Below, one piece after another: positions 23,438-33,982 of a stretch of 64,000 nt of DNA. Numbering within the stretch: position 1 is the first letter of the stretch; each line of letters begins with the position of its first letter. Position numbers and translations under genes: made by a program. Where the stretch lies: contig JABMLP010000004.1 in the NCBI GenBank assembly GCA_013176395.1, positions 1,550,001 through 1,614,000 on the forward strand. The letters run 5' to 3'. Origin of the DNA: Venturia oleaginea. Lineage: Eukaryota > Ascomycota > Dothideomycetes > Venturiales > Venturiaceae. The notes beneath the pieces were generated by a model that worked only from the letters and a program-made list of their open reading frames with translations, was not told where the DNA came from and made no database searches.

Positions 23438-24355
23438 TTAGTTTCTTTGCTTTTCACTCTCGGTTATCGATTCTTCGTCTTCGTTTTCATCCTCTTTTTC
23501 TTCATCCTCGTCTTCTCGTTCCTCTTCTCCCTCTTCTTCCTCTTCTTCCTCTCCTTCATTCTCACTACTATCCGCCTCACCATCATCATCATGATCAACC
23601 CCCGAATACCTCCCACGTCGACAAGCCCTAGCCCTTGCATCACCCCCACAACAAGACCACACAAACTGATCCGGACACGCCTTAAACCGCCAATCCCTCT
23701 CCAAATCTCTCGGAGGATCATATTCCATCTCATCATCATCACGAAACCCATCATCAACTACTTCCACCTCCCCTATCACCAAATTAGCCTCTAGCGCTCA
23801 ACGTAAGCATAAAGTAAATACCAGGATACGTCTCGCAAATGTTGCCAAAGTTCAAACGTGTATCAAATTCTTTATTACAATGAGCACATTTTACATATCT
23901 TTTCACTACTGACGCGGTAGTATTGAGTTTTTACACGATCCGCTCTTTTCCCAGCCATCTGATACCTTTCTTTTCCAGCCTAAAGTCGTTGCTTCTTCTT
24001 TGTTAGTCGGGCTTAAGAGTAAAGTATGAATTTCTGTTTCGATACTAGAAGATATGATCATGAATTTTCCAAGGACGTCGCGGGCTGCTGTGGCTTCTAT
24101 GAGTTCTTTGCTAAATTGGGAGTCTGGTTCTTGGGGTGAATGGGGTGGTGGGAGATGCCTACTGTTCATCAGTCGCTCAAGGGAATGGTATATTGATCTT
24201 GTACTAACAGTTATGCAGTCTACTGAGACTGAGACCGACTTTCTCTCTCTATGTGCAGCGAGTCCTATCGTCGCGTACGAGGCTACGGAGCAAATGATGG
24301 CTCGCATGGAACCTATATTCCTAAACGACAACATCGAAAAATCGAGGTATTGCAA
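23438..24355 (-). CDS. Hypothetical protein with a C-terminal zinc-finger-like domain and acidic tail
   Basis: Not recognised by name. Two exons are well supported: one ending at 23823 (sense end) with YVKCAHCNKEFDT...NICETYPG, and complement(23438..23772). The 49-nt intron joins them in phase. The joined domain has CXXC, a second Cys, a YPG in place of the more usual HPG, then CPDQFVWSCCGGDAR...CRRGR. This Cys-rich fungal module looks like a zinc finger and is often found at the C-terminus of fungal proteins. A Glu/Asp-rich tail of about 50 residues follows. Upstream, a frame at 24355..23906 ending WKRKVSDGWEKSG probably belongs to the same gene through another intron that could not be placed, so the 5' limit is uncertain. 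Function unknown. Confidence 0.45.
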
Positions 24356-26571
24356 CTCTCCAACACCATGCTTGAAATCGTACTGGGCTGAACTGGTGAA
24401 GCGTAAAAAGAGACCGCGAAGGCGAAAGATGCGGAGGGCGAAAAGGTAGACAAGGCCAAAGGCGCAAAGAAAGGACCTAGCAGGAGCAGGGGATGCGTAA
24501 AGGACGGTATCTACCGACTGACACCTGTCAAAATCCTAGCGTTTTCGAACCTCTTTTTCCGCAAACTACTTAGCAAGCGAGGATACGATCACGCACACGG
24601 TCTAGCTACCACTTTCCAATACTCTGCTCGCTTAAAGAAGGAAATTCGGGAGCGCCGCGACGCGCCTTACTTACGGACAGGAACGCACCGCAATCCTTAA
24701 AACTATGAAGAAAACGATGGCGGAGGTGAGCATATTATTATGTGATAGCTCGCTAAGAGCCTGGGAAGCCTCATGAGTGTGGCGCGACATTAACGCTGCG
24801 ACCTTGTAGGTAGTCGATCTTCTCCCCTTTGGCTATCATCGCTCGAATTTCCAGAGAGGCATTTCTGCGCCTGTAATCCTGTGTGTCGGGTCGATAGAGG
24901 CAGCCGCTAGGATACCGTAGCGTTCGGCCAGGTCCAGTAAGAGCGTAGGAGGCCAAAAGAAAAAGATCGGTTCCCCGTTAGATGGAGGTCTGCCATCCTG
25001 TTTTCCCTTCTGCTTAGGTTAGTTGTTGCCGCTACGAGAATCATCTACACACTAAGCAAGAAATTTTAAGGTTTCTTGTCGCTCTACCTACGCGTAGATT
25101 CTATCTATGCAAGCGTAGAGTGACGGCCGGTCCGTGTGCGAGGCGAGGAATATCAAAGGTTTGAATTTATTTCGGTGGGAGGACGAGAACTTCGTAAGCG
25201 GTTTCGAATCTGCAGCGAAAACCTCAGCTCAATATCAGCGCCGAGTGTGTAGATGATTCTCGTAGCGGCGATAATAACAGAAGCCGCTTCTGCTCCCAGC
25301 GACTTTACAGATTCATGCTTCTTCTCTGTTGGCGGTTCTCTGATTACTGTGAATATTCTCACCGTGAGCACGATTAGCAGAGGTATCGCAGTACAAACTG
25401 GTGGCTCTATATCCACCGCAACGCAGCGTGGTAGCAGTCGCCAGACCGGAAGCGCATAGTTCTTCCACCTTCGACAGCAAAATCGACGAGCAAAATCGTA
25501 TATCAAACAAAAAACCAAACACGCCACCCTCATCACCAACATTAACACAAAGGAGAATCCAGCGACGGAACTCGGGACTAGAAATTTCAACAAGGTGTTG
25601 ATGATTACAATACAATCTATCCTCAATCACACGTATACATCCCCATCAACCAAAGCACCTATCAAGCCTTCAAGCCATCCGACCGTTCCTATCCGCCTGA
25701 GGGTATCAATTCAGGGCGCCCTCCAGTCTTGAGTTCTACCGCGGCGAGACCTCCCGTCCTAACGATCTCCCGTTTATACCGGCCGGCCGGCGGGGAGGAT
25801 TATAAGTAGCGTAATCGCTACGCCTCGGATTTCTCCCATCTCTTAGACCGATAGATAGATGATAAGATCTTATCCCGAAGAAACCGACGTCGGAAAGTTA
25901 CCTTCCCACCCAATCAGTCTACATCCCCAAGGCCCATCAGCCACCGCACCATAAAGTCAATATCGCCTCACACCAAACACAACCCAAACCCACCACTCTT
26001 CGAATCTCTAGTGATCATTCCCCGACTATTCCTACGTAGTATTGTTTAGACTAAATACTTCTGGCGAAATCAATTCTCAATGTCGCAGGGCTAAATCGAT
26101 ATCCATCTCAATCTCAAGAGAGAAGAGAAGAAGAGAGGATCGAGTCCAATGCCCCTGAAAAAATCTCAGCATAGCTCACCCACCCCAAAACACAAGCCAA
26201 AAAACAGAATTACCTTCGTAAAACCCACCGCAAACAGCCCCCTCATATTGACTCCCAAGACACAAAATGAATAAATCTTACCATCCACACAAAAGGCCAA
26301 CGAGATCCCCCGGCTAAAAAGTAAAAGACGTCTTAATTATATATATACTCGTCTCCCAGAAGCGCTAGATCTGCGGAATATATCAATCATCGCAGGTGAC
26401 ATGGCCTCCCTTGGGTATCTATCTATCGTGCTCATAATTCTTACAGCCCACGCCACGCAGAACCATGCTCATTACCGCCACCAAGTCATATCATGACATC
26501 GTACATCCCAGAATATAAAACGCCACCCATGCCGCTCAATAGATAAAAAGCCACACCCTCGAGATAGCCCA
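24356..26571. other. Intergenic, no supported gene; contains a foldback repeat
   Basis: 2.2 kb without a recognisable gene on either strand. Open frames near 24400 and 25150-25630 lack domains. The area is unusual for the inverted repeat at 25028..25269 and for short repeated words such as GCGTAGA around 25090-25125. Confidence 0.4.
25028..25269. repeat. 25-bp perfect inverted repeat, possible MITE or foldback element
   Basis: Positions 25028..25052 (GCCGCTACGAGAATCATCTA plus CACAC) recur as the exact reverse complement at 25245..25269, with 192 bp between. The match continues imperfectly outward on both sides for about ten more bases (GTTAGTTGTT against GTTATTATC). No target duplication was identified. 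Confidence 0.7.
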
Positions 26572-28116
26572 TCACATCAAGCCGCCGAGTACGACTTTGC
26601 CTACGCCAGCAACCTCGCTCTTGACGCCCTCTCTACACCTCTCTTCGAATTCCCGAACAACACCTTGCACAATGACCTTCCTCACCCTCGCATCCGCCTT
26701 CGCAAAAAGATCCCCAACACCACCCACACAAGCCTCCGGGCTATTGATCAGTTGCGTGACCTTGGTATAACAATCAATCAACACATCACAGAGCGTCGCA
26801 AACGTCTCGAAGAAATCCGGATCAAAGGGCAGATTCGGTGTCAGGAGGTGCGTGTATTGCTCCTGATTATTTATGGCATCGTTGGTACCAGGAAGAAAAG
26901 TCATTTCATCAATTTGACCACCCATCATTAGATCAGCAGCCGAGCTTGCGCGACGATTCTTGCCGTTTGTGCGCTTGAACATGTGTGGGATTCGTGCTCT
27001 GCTTAGACTGGTTCCTGTACTCCCATCAGGAGGGTGGAGCGTCTGGTATTGTTCAAATTCGATTAACAGCGCGTTTAGGGCGCGGAGGTATTCGGTGGGT
27101 GTTTGTGAATTGAGATCGAGGATTGTGGGGAGAGAAAAGCCGAGAAGGAGGTAGTTCGTTGCCCGGCGAGCGAGTTTGGATGGTTGAAAGTAAGGGAATT
27201 TCATAAGATCGGGCTTTGTGAAGAGGAGGGTGTTGAACCAGTATACTCGACCCTCGTGGCTGCAATGCCGGTTAGCTGCAGGCTCTGTGTGACTCGGACA
27301 GAATTGTACATACGCTTTCCGTAAATAATCCAATGTTGATATCCGTTTTGACGCGGTGTCTAATATGTGCTGATATACAATTGTCGGATTTTGAGTCCCT
27401 GGTCCGAGGTTGGGAATTGTGGGCTGAGGTGCGGCCGTCCCACTGTTTGTGCTCGAATGGTTCAGACTGCTCATTGTTGAGTGAGCGGTCGAATGCGAGG
27501 TCGGCGGCCGTCCAGACGGCGCATTTCGGTACTGGACCGTTGTCATGGTGCTGTTGAGTATATCCCTTTTCTCGGATTCGATATCAGATGCAAGCTCTCC
27601 CTCCTTGAAATTCTCACTCGACTTGTTCCTGCGGCCAAACTTGGGGATGTGTAGTTTTGAATAATGTTGTGAGAGATTGTCATTCGAGAGGGAGGCGGCC
27701 AGGGTTGCGGTCGAGGCCTGGCGATAGTGTCGACCCTGGGGGGAGGAAACTGACCGGAGGCTGACGCTCCGGCGTAAAGACGCGAGATCTACGGTATTGC
27801 TAATTGTTTGGGAATATCGATGTCGCGACGAGGAGCGCTTGGAGACCTTGCTCGAGGTCCGCGTGGGTAGGAATATAGGAGGAGGGGAGTTGGAGTCGCG
27901 ACTGTTTGCTGTCTCGGTGCGTTGGATGAAACTGGTCTTGTCGTCGAAGTCGGTACTAGTCGTTGCCTGAGTCGTGTTGCTCCTTTGGATTGATTGGATG
28001 GGCGGAGTGATGTTCACGACCTGCTGGCTCTTGCTGCGCGACTGCGTAAAGAAGGATTTACTCCGCGAGAAGGGAAACAAGCCTGTGTAGGGCGTCTCAT
28101 TTGATTTTGGGGGCAT
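26572..28116 (-). CDS. Unrecognised serine-rich basic protein with conserved C-terminal domain
   Basis: The frame is open over the whole span (514 codons), but a 54-nt intron (27260..27313) with GTATGT donor, CTAAC branch and CAG acceptor is very likely. Removing it joins LDYLRKA to HEGRVYWFNT and gives 496 aa. The first about 240 residues are Ser/Thr/Arg-rich and low in complexity (possible phosphorylation targets). The second half is globular: YQHILDTASKRISTLDYLRKA, VYWFNTLLFTKPDLMKFPYF, a helix-rich region, and a C-terminus with FAKADARVRKVIVQGVVREF. I do not recognise the family. Homologous fungal hypothetical proteins probably exist, since the C-terminal half looks conserved in character. 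It is divergent from the cytidylyltransferase gene that starts at 28717. Confidence 0.7.
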   Translation of the reverse strand: MPPKSNETPYTGLFPFSRSKSFFTQSRSKSQQVVNITPPIQSIQRSNTTQATTSTDFDDKTSFIQRTETANSRDSNSPPPIFLPTRTSSKVSKRSSSRHRYSQTISNTVDLASLRRSVSLRSVSSPQGRHYRQASTATLAASLSNDNLSQHYSKLHIPKFGRRNKSSENFKEGELASDIESEKRDILNSTMTTVQYRNAPSGRPPTSHSTAHSTMSSLNHSSTNSGTAAPQPTIPNLGPGTQNPTIVYQHILDTASKRISTLDYLRKAYVQFCPSHTEPAANRHCSHEGRVYWFNTLLFTKPDLMKFPYFQPSKLARRATNYLLLGFSLPTILDLNSQTPTEYLRALNALLIEFEQYQTLHPPDGSTGTSLSRARIPHMFKRTNGKNRRASSAADLMMGGQIDEMTFLPGTNDAINNQEQYTHLLTPNLPFDPDFFETFATLCDVLIDCYTKVTQLINSPEACVGGVGDLFAKADARVRKVIVQGVVREFEERCREGVKSEVAGVGKVVLGGLM

Positions 28117-28716
28117 GCCGAGTCTCTGTCGACCTGCCGTCTATGATACCCCTGTGCCGCAGTGGTGCCGAGAGCCTGAGGGTCAAACGTTTCACAGCCG
28201 GATGAATAGTGCTGGCGCCTCAAGGGATGCCGTGGGCCATATATGGGATATGGTGCTGTTGATGGTGAGGATGATAGACGATAGAGATTTAATGGGCGGA
28301 AAGGAGACCCGCTTGCTGGCAGGCCTGTGTTCTTGTGCTACTGCTTTTGATATCTACGATTCGTTGCACCAATCCCCCCACACGATTGAGCCGCGAGCCA
28401 TGCCCATGCCTGCTTGATCCTCGAATGGCACTGGCATTGTTATTGTTATTGCTCCTGCTCCAACGGCCTGTTGGCTGGGGAAGGGAGCATCTGGCTGGAG
28501 ATCAGCTGTGAAACATATGGACCCTCATTGAAGCGATGCTCGGCAAGGGCAAGGCACGCCCACGACGCCCACAATAAGCCCAAGGCATGCCCATGATAAG
28601 CCTAGACACCCACGACAGCCCCAGGCAAGCCCAAACCCCGCTGGCAAACCCGCCGTAGCCAGGTCCACCTCAATGCAAGGTATATAAACATCATCCCCTC
28701 GAGCAATTGCGACGAC
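28117..28716. promoter_or_regulatory. Intergenic region between two divergent genes
   Basis: 600 bp separating divergent starts. It contains a CCCA-rich imperfect tandem array around 28555-28650 (CCCACGACGCCCACA, CCCACGACAGCCCC and similar). No specific sites can be assigned. Confidence 0.4.
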
Positions 28717-30465
28717 ATGCCTCATACAAAGGTATACACCCCCACAGCCAATGCCAGTACGATATGCTGATACTGCCTCGCACAGGAATCAGTCCCCAAG
28801 CGAGGCCAATGGCCAGTCGACCCCCAGGACGACCAGGAATGTCGCCATGACCGCATTTGGGTCGATGGATGCTTCGATTTCGCCCACCATGGCCACGCAG
28901 GAGCCATGCTTCAGGCGCGTCGATTAGGCAACGAGCTTCTCGTGGGTATCCACTCGGACGAGTCTATCATGGAAAACAAAGGCCCAACGGTTATGACCCT
29001 GAAGGAACGTGTGCTGGCAGTTGAGGCTTGTCGATGGGCTACCAAGGCCATTCCAGAGGCGCCCTACGTTACTTCGCTCCCTTGGATTTCGCATTACGGA
29101 TGCCAGTATGTCGTCCATGGAGATGACATTACCTCGGACAGCAGTGGAGAGGACTGCTACCGCTATGTCAAGGCCGCCGGAAGATTCAAGGTCGTCAAGC
29201 GCACACCAGGTATCTCGACAACTGACCTCGTCGGCCGCATGCTCCTATGCACTCGAAACCACTTTATTAAATCCCTGGAGAGAGTCCTCATAGGAGAAGA
29301 AGGACCAGGCGGTGAACTCGAACGCAAAGCACTTGGCGAAGAAATGACGACGCGAATCAAAGAATATGCCTCAGACGAATCGGGAAAACTCCCAAGCTCA
29401 GAAGTATGGACATGGAATCCCTCACGTCAACACAGAGCCCGCGGTTCCTCATCACACTACTCTGTCAGTCGCCCATCCCTGGGCGGCCACCGACAATCTC
29501 ACAGCGAGCAATCGCCCCATAATCGCGTCCACGATGATCCTGGTATCTACCATCGTATGGTTGTAGGAAAGGAACCTCTTCCTGGACAACGAGTTGTATA
29601 TGTGGATGGAGGGTTTGACTTGTTCTCCTCGGGTCACATCGCATTCCTCAAGGCTGTCGTCAAGCTCGAAGAGGAGGCAGGTGTGGAGAATAAATGGTAT
29701 ACCGACGAGGCAAAGGCTGCTCGTATTGCCGAGTCTGGGCACGATTACATTCCCTACTTTATTGTGGCAGGTGTTCACGATGATGAAGTTATCAACCACT
29801 ACAAAGGCATAAACTACCCCATCATGAACATTTTCGAGCGCGGTCTTTGCGTGCTGCAATGCAAGGTAAGACATTCCTCTCACTGTGGGTGCGGCAACTC
29901 AAGGCCCTCCTACAGACACCCTCAACATAGATTATGACGTTCAATTCGAGTCGATATCGATAAATTTCTGGCTATCCAGTTTCAAGGACTCGCCAGAATT
30001 TCATCCATAACGATCATGAGTTGAGAGACTCATCTTCAAAGTTAGATTTGTGGGATCGAAGGCAGAGAAAGCTAACACGACAACCAGTACATCAACGCCC
30101 TGATCTTCAGTGCTCCCTTTACGCCAACACCCTCCTTCCTCTCCACTCTACCATACGGTCAACCAAGCGTAGTCTACCACGGTCCCACCTCCTTCATGCC
30201 AACCCAATACGACCCATACTCATACGCACGGAACCTCAAAATATTCAAAGAAGTCCCACAGCATGACTTCCAGCATGTCAATGCCGGAGAGATTGTGGAG
30301 CGCATTTTGAAATCGAGAGCCATGTACGAGGAGAGGCAGAGGGTGAAGGGTGTCAAGGGTATCGGTGAGGAGGCTGTACGGACTCGGGAAAAGATGGAGG
30401 AGGAATTGAAGATTAAGCAGTTGGAGAGGAGGTGGAGTGAGGTGGAGAAGAGTTTTGGTATGTAA
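28717..30465 (+). CDS. ECT1: Ethanolamine-phosphate cytidylyltransferase
   Basis: Makes CDP-ethanolamine from CTP and phosphoethanolamine, the committed step of the Kennedy pathway to phosphatidylethanolamine. Three exons (28717..28731, 28786..29865, 30088..30465) give 490 aa. The first exon is only 15 nt (five codons), and the second intron is 222 nt. There are two cytidylyltransferase domains, as in Ect1/PCYT2. The first (about 28-160) has the catalytic HHGHAGAM (HxGH at about 39-42) and the signature RTPGISTTD (about 144-152). The second (about 275 onward) has VVYVDGGFDLFSSGHI, where the HxGH motif has decayed to S-S-G-H, as is usual for the second domain. A helical charged tail (about 445-490) ends the protein. 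The domain pair rules out the choline enzyme, which has one. Confidence 0.93.
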
Positions 30466-31115
30466 GCAATGAGATCTGATGTATTCTGAAAGGAAAGGTG
30501 TTTTTCTCTTATGATATCCTTTTCGATAGTATGGGTACGATTAGATATCAGAATCGTGAAAAATTGTCCCAATCGCTTGTGATGGGCGGATGAAGTGGGT
30601 TGCCTATTTCGTCTTGTTCTTTGTATCTTGGGTGTTGAGGGTCTGCGTTGCTCTCTTCCAGCCTTGCAGCCTTCCAATTCAATGTAGATGTGGTTGTCGA
30701 TATATATCGTGCGACTTCACTTCCTTCACAGCCGGGAATTTCTTCACTTTCGTGATTTGTGGTGGCGTCTTGTGTTTACTTTTTAAATATTTCTAGTGAT
30801 GATGGTTTATGAGATTATTGTGATGAAGTGGTGTTTCCTTTTCAAGGACGAGGACAAGATGAGATGAGGGGTTTTAGTTTTTTTAATTGTTTTAGTGTTT
30901 TTAGTTGTTTTAGTTTTCTTTTAGGTTTTACTGGGAATTTTCATGGTGAAAGGTGGGGGGGTTGATGTATTGGATCTTTTTGGTTCACTGTTTTCTATGG
31001 TATTAATTGTCTGGAGATGAATGTTTCTATTGTTTCTTTCTAGGGCTTAGGATATGATATATATTCGTACGCTTATGATCATAGTGAGGGATAAACAATA
31101 GACAGTAAGTCGAGT
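30466..31115. other. Intergenic, no supported gene
   Basis: 3' side of ECT1, with T-rich sequence around 30880-30930 (repeated TTTTAGTT). It ends at the LINE target duplication at 31116..31128. No gene seen. Confidence 0.5.
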
Positions 31116-31128
31116 ATTATTTTATCTA

Positions 31129-32076
31129 ATAAGTAAATAATAATCAGGATTTATTGTTGTATGTCGGGCTAGGTTAAGCCTGTGCCAACATCCTCTATCT
31201 ACAAAGAAAAACCCTCTTTTTCGGGGACAAAAACCATTCGTTTGCTACCCCGGCTGCGGCCCGCGGCATATCCGCGAGCTTTACCTTCCTATTCGTATAT
31301 ATCGAAGCGTTTCCGGGTCAACACTGCCTAAGCAGCTTCTCCTAGCTCCCTGGTATCCATTTCAGTCCATTGCCATCCAAGTCCGGGCGTAGTCCGGTCC
31401 CGGTCCGTGGTATTTCCTCGAGGCAAGGATCTTGAGACCCTGGGGGGCATCACTTCCGCCCTCTTCTTCCTCCTATCGAGGTAAGACCTACTGTTATAGT
31501 CCTGTGCCTTCCAGCTCCGGCGCCGTTCCGAAGCCCGACCGGTTCTCTGTAACTGCTGCGTTTGCTCTAGCAAGGTATGGGAGTACCGAATTCTTCAAAA
31601 ACCACTGGGACGCGGCCTTGCATCCTTCCCTCGTTCCTAGTAGCCCCTTCACCCCTTGAGAGCCTCCCCTGGCGCTGAATAGGTCTCTCCTATTGAATCT
31701 AGTACAGTACGTAAAAATGTGTTCTACCGTCTCTTGCTGCCATCCACATTCGCATTCGGGGGTAATCCATGGGACATGTATCGATGCGAGCCAGGACCGA
31801 AGTCCTAGCACTTCGACTCGGAGTAGGAACGTTGTATGTGCTTCTATCTTCGTAAGGCCGTCGTATAGCTCAATTGGGGACTTCTCCCATGGCTCGTTCC
31901 AAGTCTTCGCCCTCCGGTTCCGGCCCAGTGCTTCCCATTTTGTACGCCAGATCTCTTCCATCAGCTTCGAGATTTTGCTGGGTAGAACCCACTTATGGAT
32001 ATTTCCTCCTTTCCTCGAGTTCCTTACTCGGATTGCGTGCCCCGGGTCTCCTGGTGCGGGGTCGCCTCGAAGCCGC
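31129..32076 (-). mobile_element. 5'-truncated LINE (non-LTR retrotransposon) with 13-bp target duplication
   Basis: 948 bp between two perfect copies of ATTATTTTATCTA (31116..31128 and 32077..32089). The sense strand is minus; the 5' end is truncated inside ORF2 (at 32076). The 3' end is AT-rich (ATTATTTACTTAT) rather than a long poly(A). A long, variable-length duplication, 5' truncation and an A/T-rich 3' end are the hallmarks of target-primed reverse transcription. Confidence 0.88.
31494..32076 (-). pseudogene. C-terminal fragment of LINE ORF2
   Basis: About 194 codons remain, containing the region after RT/RNase H: IEAHTTFLLRVEVLGLRSWL and the terminal zinc-knuckle-like CECGWQQETVEHIFTYC (C-x-C-x8-H-x4-C). 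This motif is common at the end of ORF2 in fungal Tad/I-type LINEs. The RT itself is absent, so the copy is inert. About 365 nt of 3' UTR follow. Base composition is richer in G+C than the flanks. Confidence 0.8.
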
Positions 32077-32678
32077 ATTATTTTATCTATACAGGATACC
32101 TAGAAAAGATGAAATCTTTCAACTGAAATACTGTATAAGCGGTAGATTGTGGATACGTTTTAGAAATGAGAGCTAGGTCGGTGATTTCATGAATTACATT
32201 TTGGCCTTTGGTATGGCGCGTTATAGATAGTTGATTGATTTTGGCAATAAGGGGTCGTCTGTTAAGGGTAGATTGTTTGGAGAGGAAAAGTAATTATCTT
32301 GACAAGAGGTGCAAGGCTGAGTGGGGTAAGGTTGTAGAGTTAACGTCAGCCACTCACTCCTATTCCTGCGAAACTGATGGGGAGATACTTTGTTCTAGAG
32401 TAACTGGAAGACTTGTTACTGATCAAGCTGTGGCGCCGTGGTGGACGTCTCCGAGTGCTGAGCTTGCCGGAGACATCGGTCATTGTCTAGCAAGTATTTT
32501 GGAGCGAAGATTCCACTACATCGTTCCCTTCTGCCGGCCAATTGCTGTAAATATTCCATGGCAGCAGTCTTTTTGCCTCCTGCTGATGGTCAACGTGATC
32601 AGTAATACCAAATCTTACAACTGTGATATAATCCTTCGTTGATGGGACCTGATTGTCGTTGGTATTAATCACTTGTGA

Positions 32679-33876
32679 CTATGATCGGAAAGGAATGTCC
32701 TCGACTAGCAGGGCTTGTTGGACAATGAGTTCGTGCAACTGTGGTTGTCGCGACCGTTCAGTAAGTATACCGTCTTCAGCGATAGGAGCAAACCTATTTG
32801 ACGGAGAGGAGGAAAGGGGCAAGGCTATGTTGGAAGGAAATTCTGACCACGGCGACGATTCATTGGCAACTGGCGGTGGTTTCACCAAGAGATATTGCTC
32901 AGGAGATTTTTCTAAGATGATGGCTTGCTCGTGGCGATGCCTCGTTGGAAGCCGAATTTGAGTGGGTGAAGGTAGGGAGAGACTGCTATCGCTCTCGCGT
33001 GATATCGTTATTGGCCTTTTCTGCGATCTGAGCGATGTTTGCGAAGCTAGGGAGCTTACCCTTATGTGGTAAGCATGAGTCGTCGCTTGTAGCAAGGCTT
33101 TGTAGCTCTTCAAGTCTCCCATTATAACCTTGATCGCCGTGAAGACGAGCACTCGCCGGTCAAGTCGTCCGTGGCTGTGATTGGTTCAGCACGTTCGCTA
33201 CAGACAACCCATGGGAGGTCGGCCACCACAGTGACTGTTCTTGAACTTGAATCAATATCTTGAGATTTGACGGCGTCAATGCCCCTGGGTTTTGTTCCAG
33301 CCATAGTTTCAATTCTCCCCAGGTAGTGACCTGTACGGGCATAGATTCGAGGCCACGAACAGTACGAATCACCTTCAGAAAAGGGAAATGATCGAATAGG
33401 GTGTTCTTTTTTGCAGATTCTAGGGATAATTTGAGACTAGATTCATCCTGGACTTGTTCGCCCCGACCCAACCGCGTTTCCAGAGAGTCCTGAGAATCTA
33501 GTCGCTGGACTTTGTGCAACTGTTCGCCGTCGGACTGTTGCTGCAACTGGCTTTGTGGCTGGTGCTCGCGGTGGTGAGATTGTGTAGGAATAAGACCACT
33601 TATTCTAAGCTGACCGGGTATTTGGGGCTGATTGGTCTGAGGAAGTTGAAAGGGAGGATTAGAGGGCATTGTGTTTACCTTTGTTTCATTACTGTGTTTC
33701 CATATTCTCTCAATCGCCTGGTAATAGTGGTCATCGCTTATGGTCTGAAGTTGCAGCTTGATATGTTCCGGCATAGTCGCAGGAAGATCCCCGGTTAGCA
33801 TTCTCAGAATTGATACGTTTTGGCCACCGAGAGGATTTCTGCCGACAAGAGGAATCACCTTGATGTTCTCAGACAC
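32679..33876 (-). pseudogene. Unrecognised coding-like stretch in two frames, probably a gene remnant
   Basis: Frame 1 (about 33876 to 33160) is 238 codons with a Gln-rich middle and a more structured end (DHFPFLKVIRTVRGLESM, LTPSNLKILIQVQEQS). Frame 2 (about 33175 to 32679) is about 165 codons and Ser/Pro-rich. They overlap near 33165. No GT-AG intron of normal size joins them, and frame 1 has no ATG at its 5' end. The composition looks like real protein, but no family is recognised. It lies between a LINE and a pogo element, so truncation of a host gene or an old transposon ORF are both possible. Confidence 0.3.
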
Positions 33877-33982
33877 GGATAGTGGTAGATTATAGGTTCT
33901 TAACCCTTCTATAATCCCTAGGTTTGGTAAAAACCAAAAACCTAGTTTTAGGTTCTTGGTTTTTTATCTTACTTATAGTTAA

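Noticed and set aside
29866..29937. Extension of the ECT1 frame to 29937
   Set aside because: Read-through after a GTAAGA donor; the third exon at 30088 restores the family's C-terminal domain.
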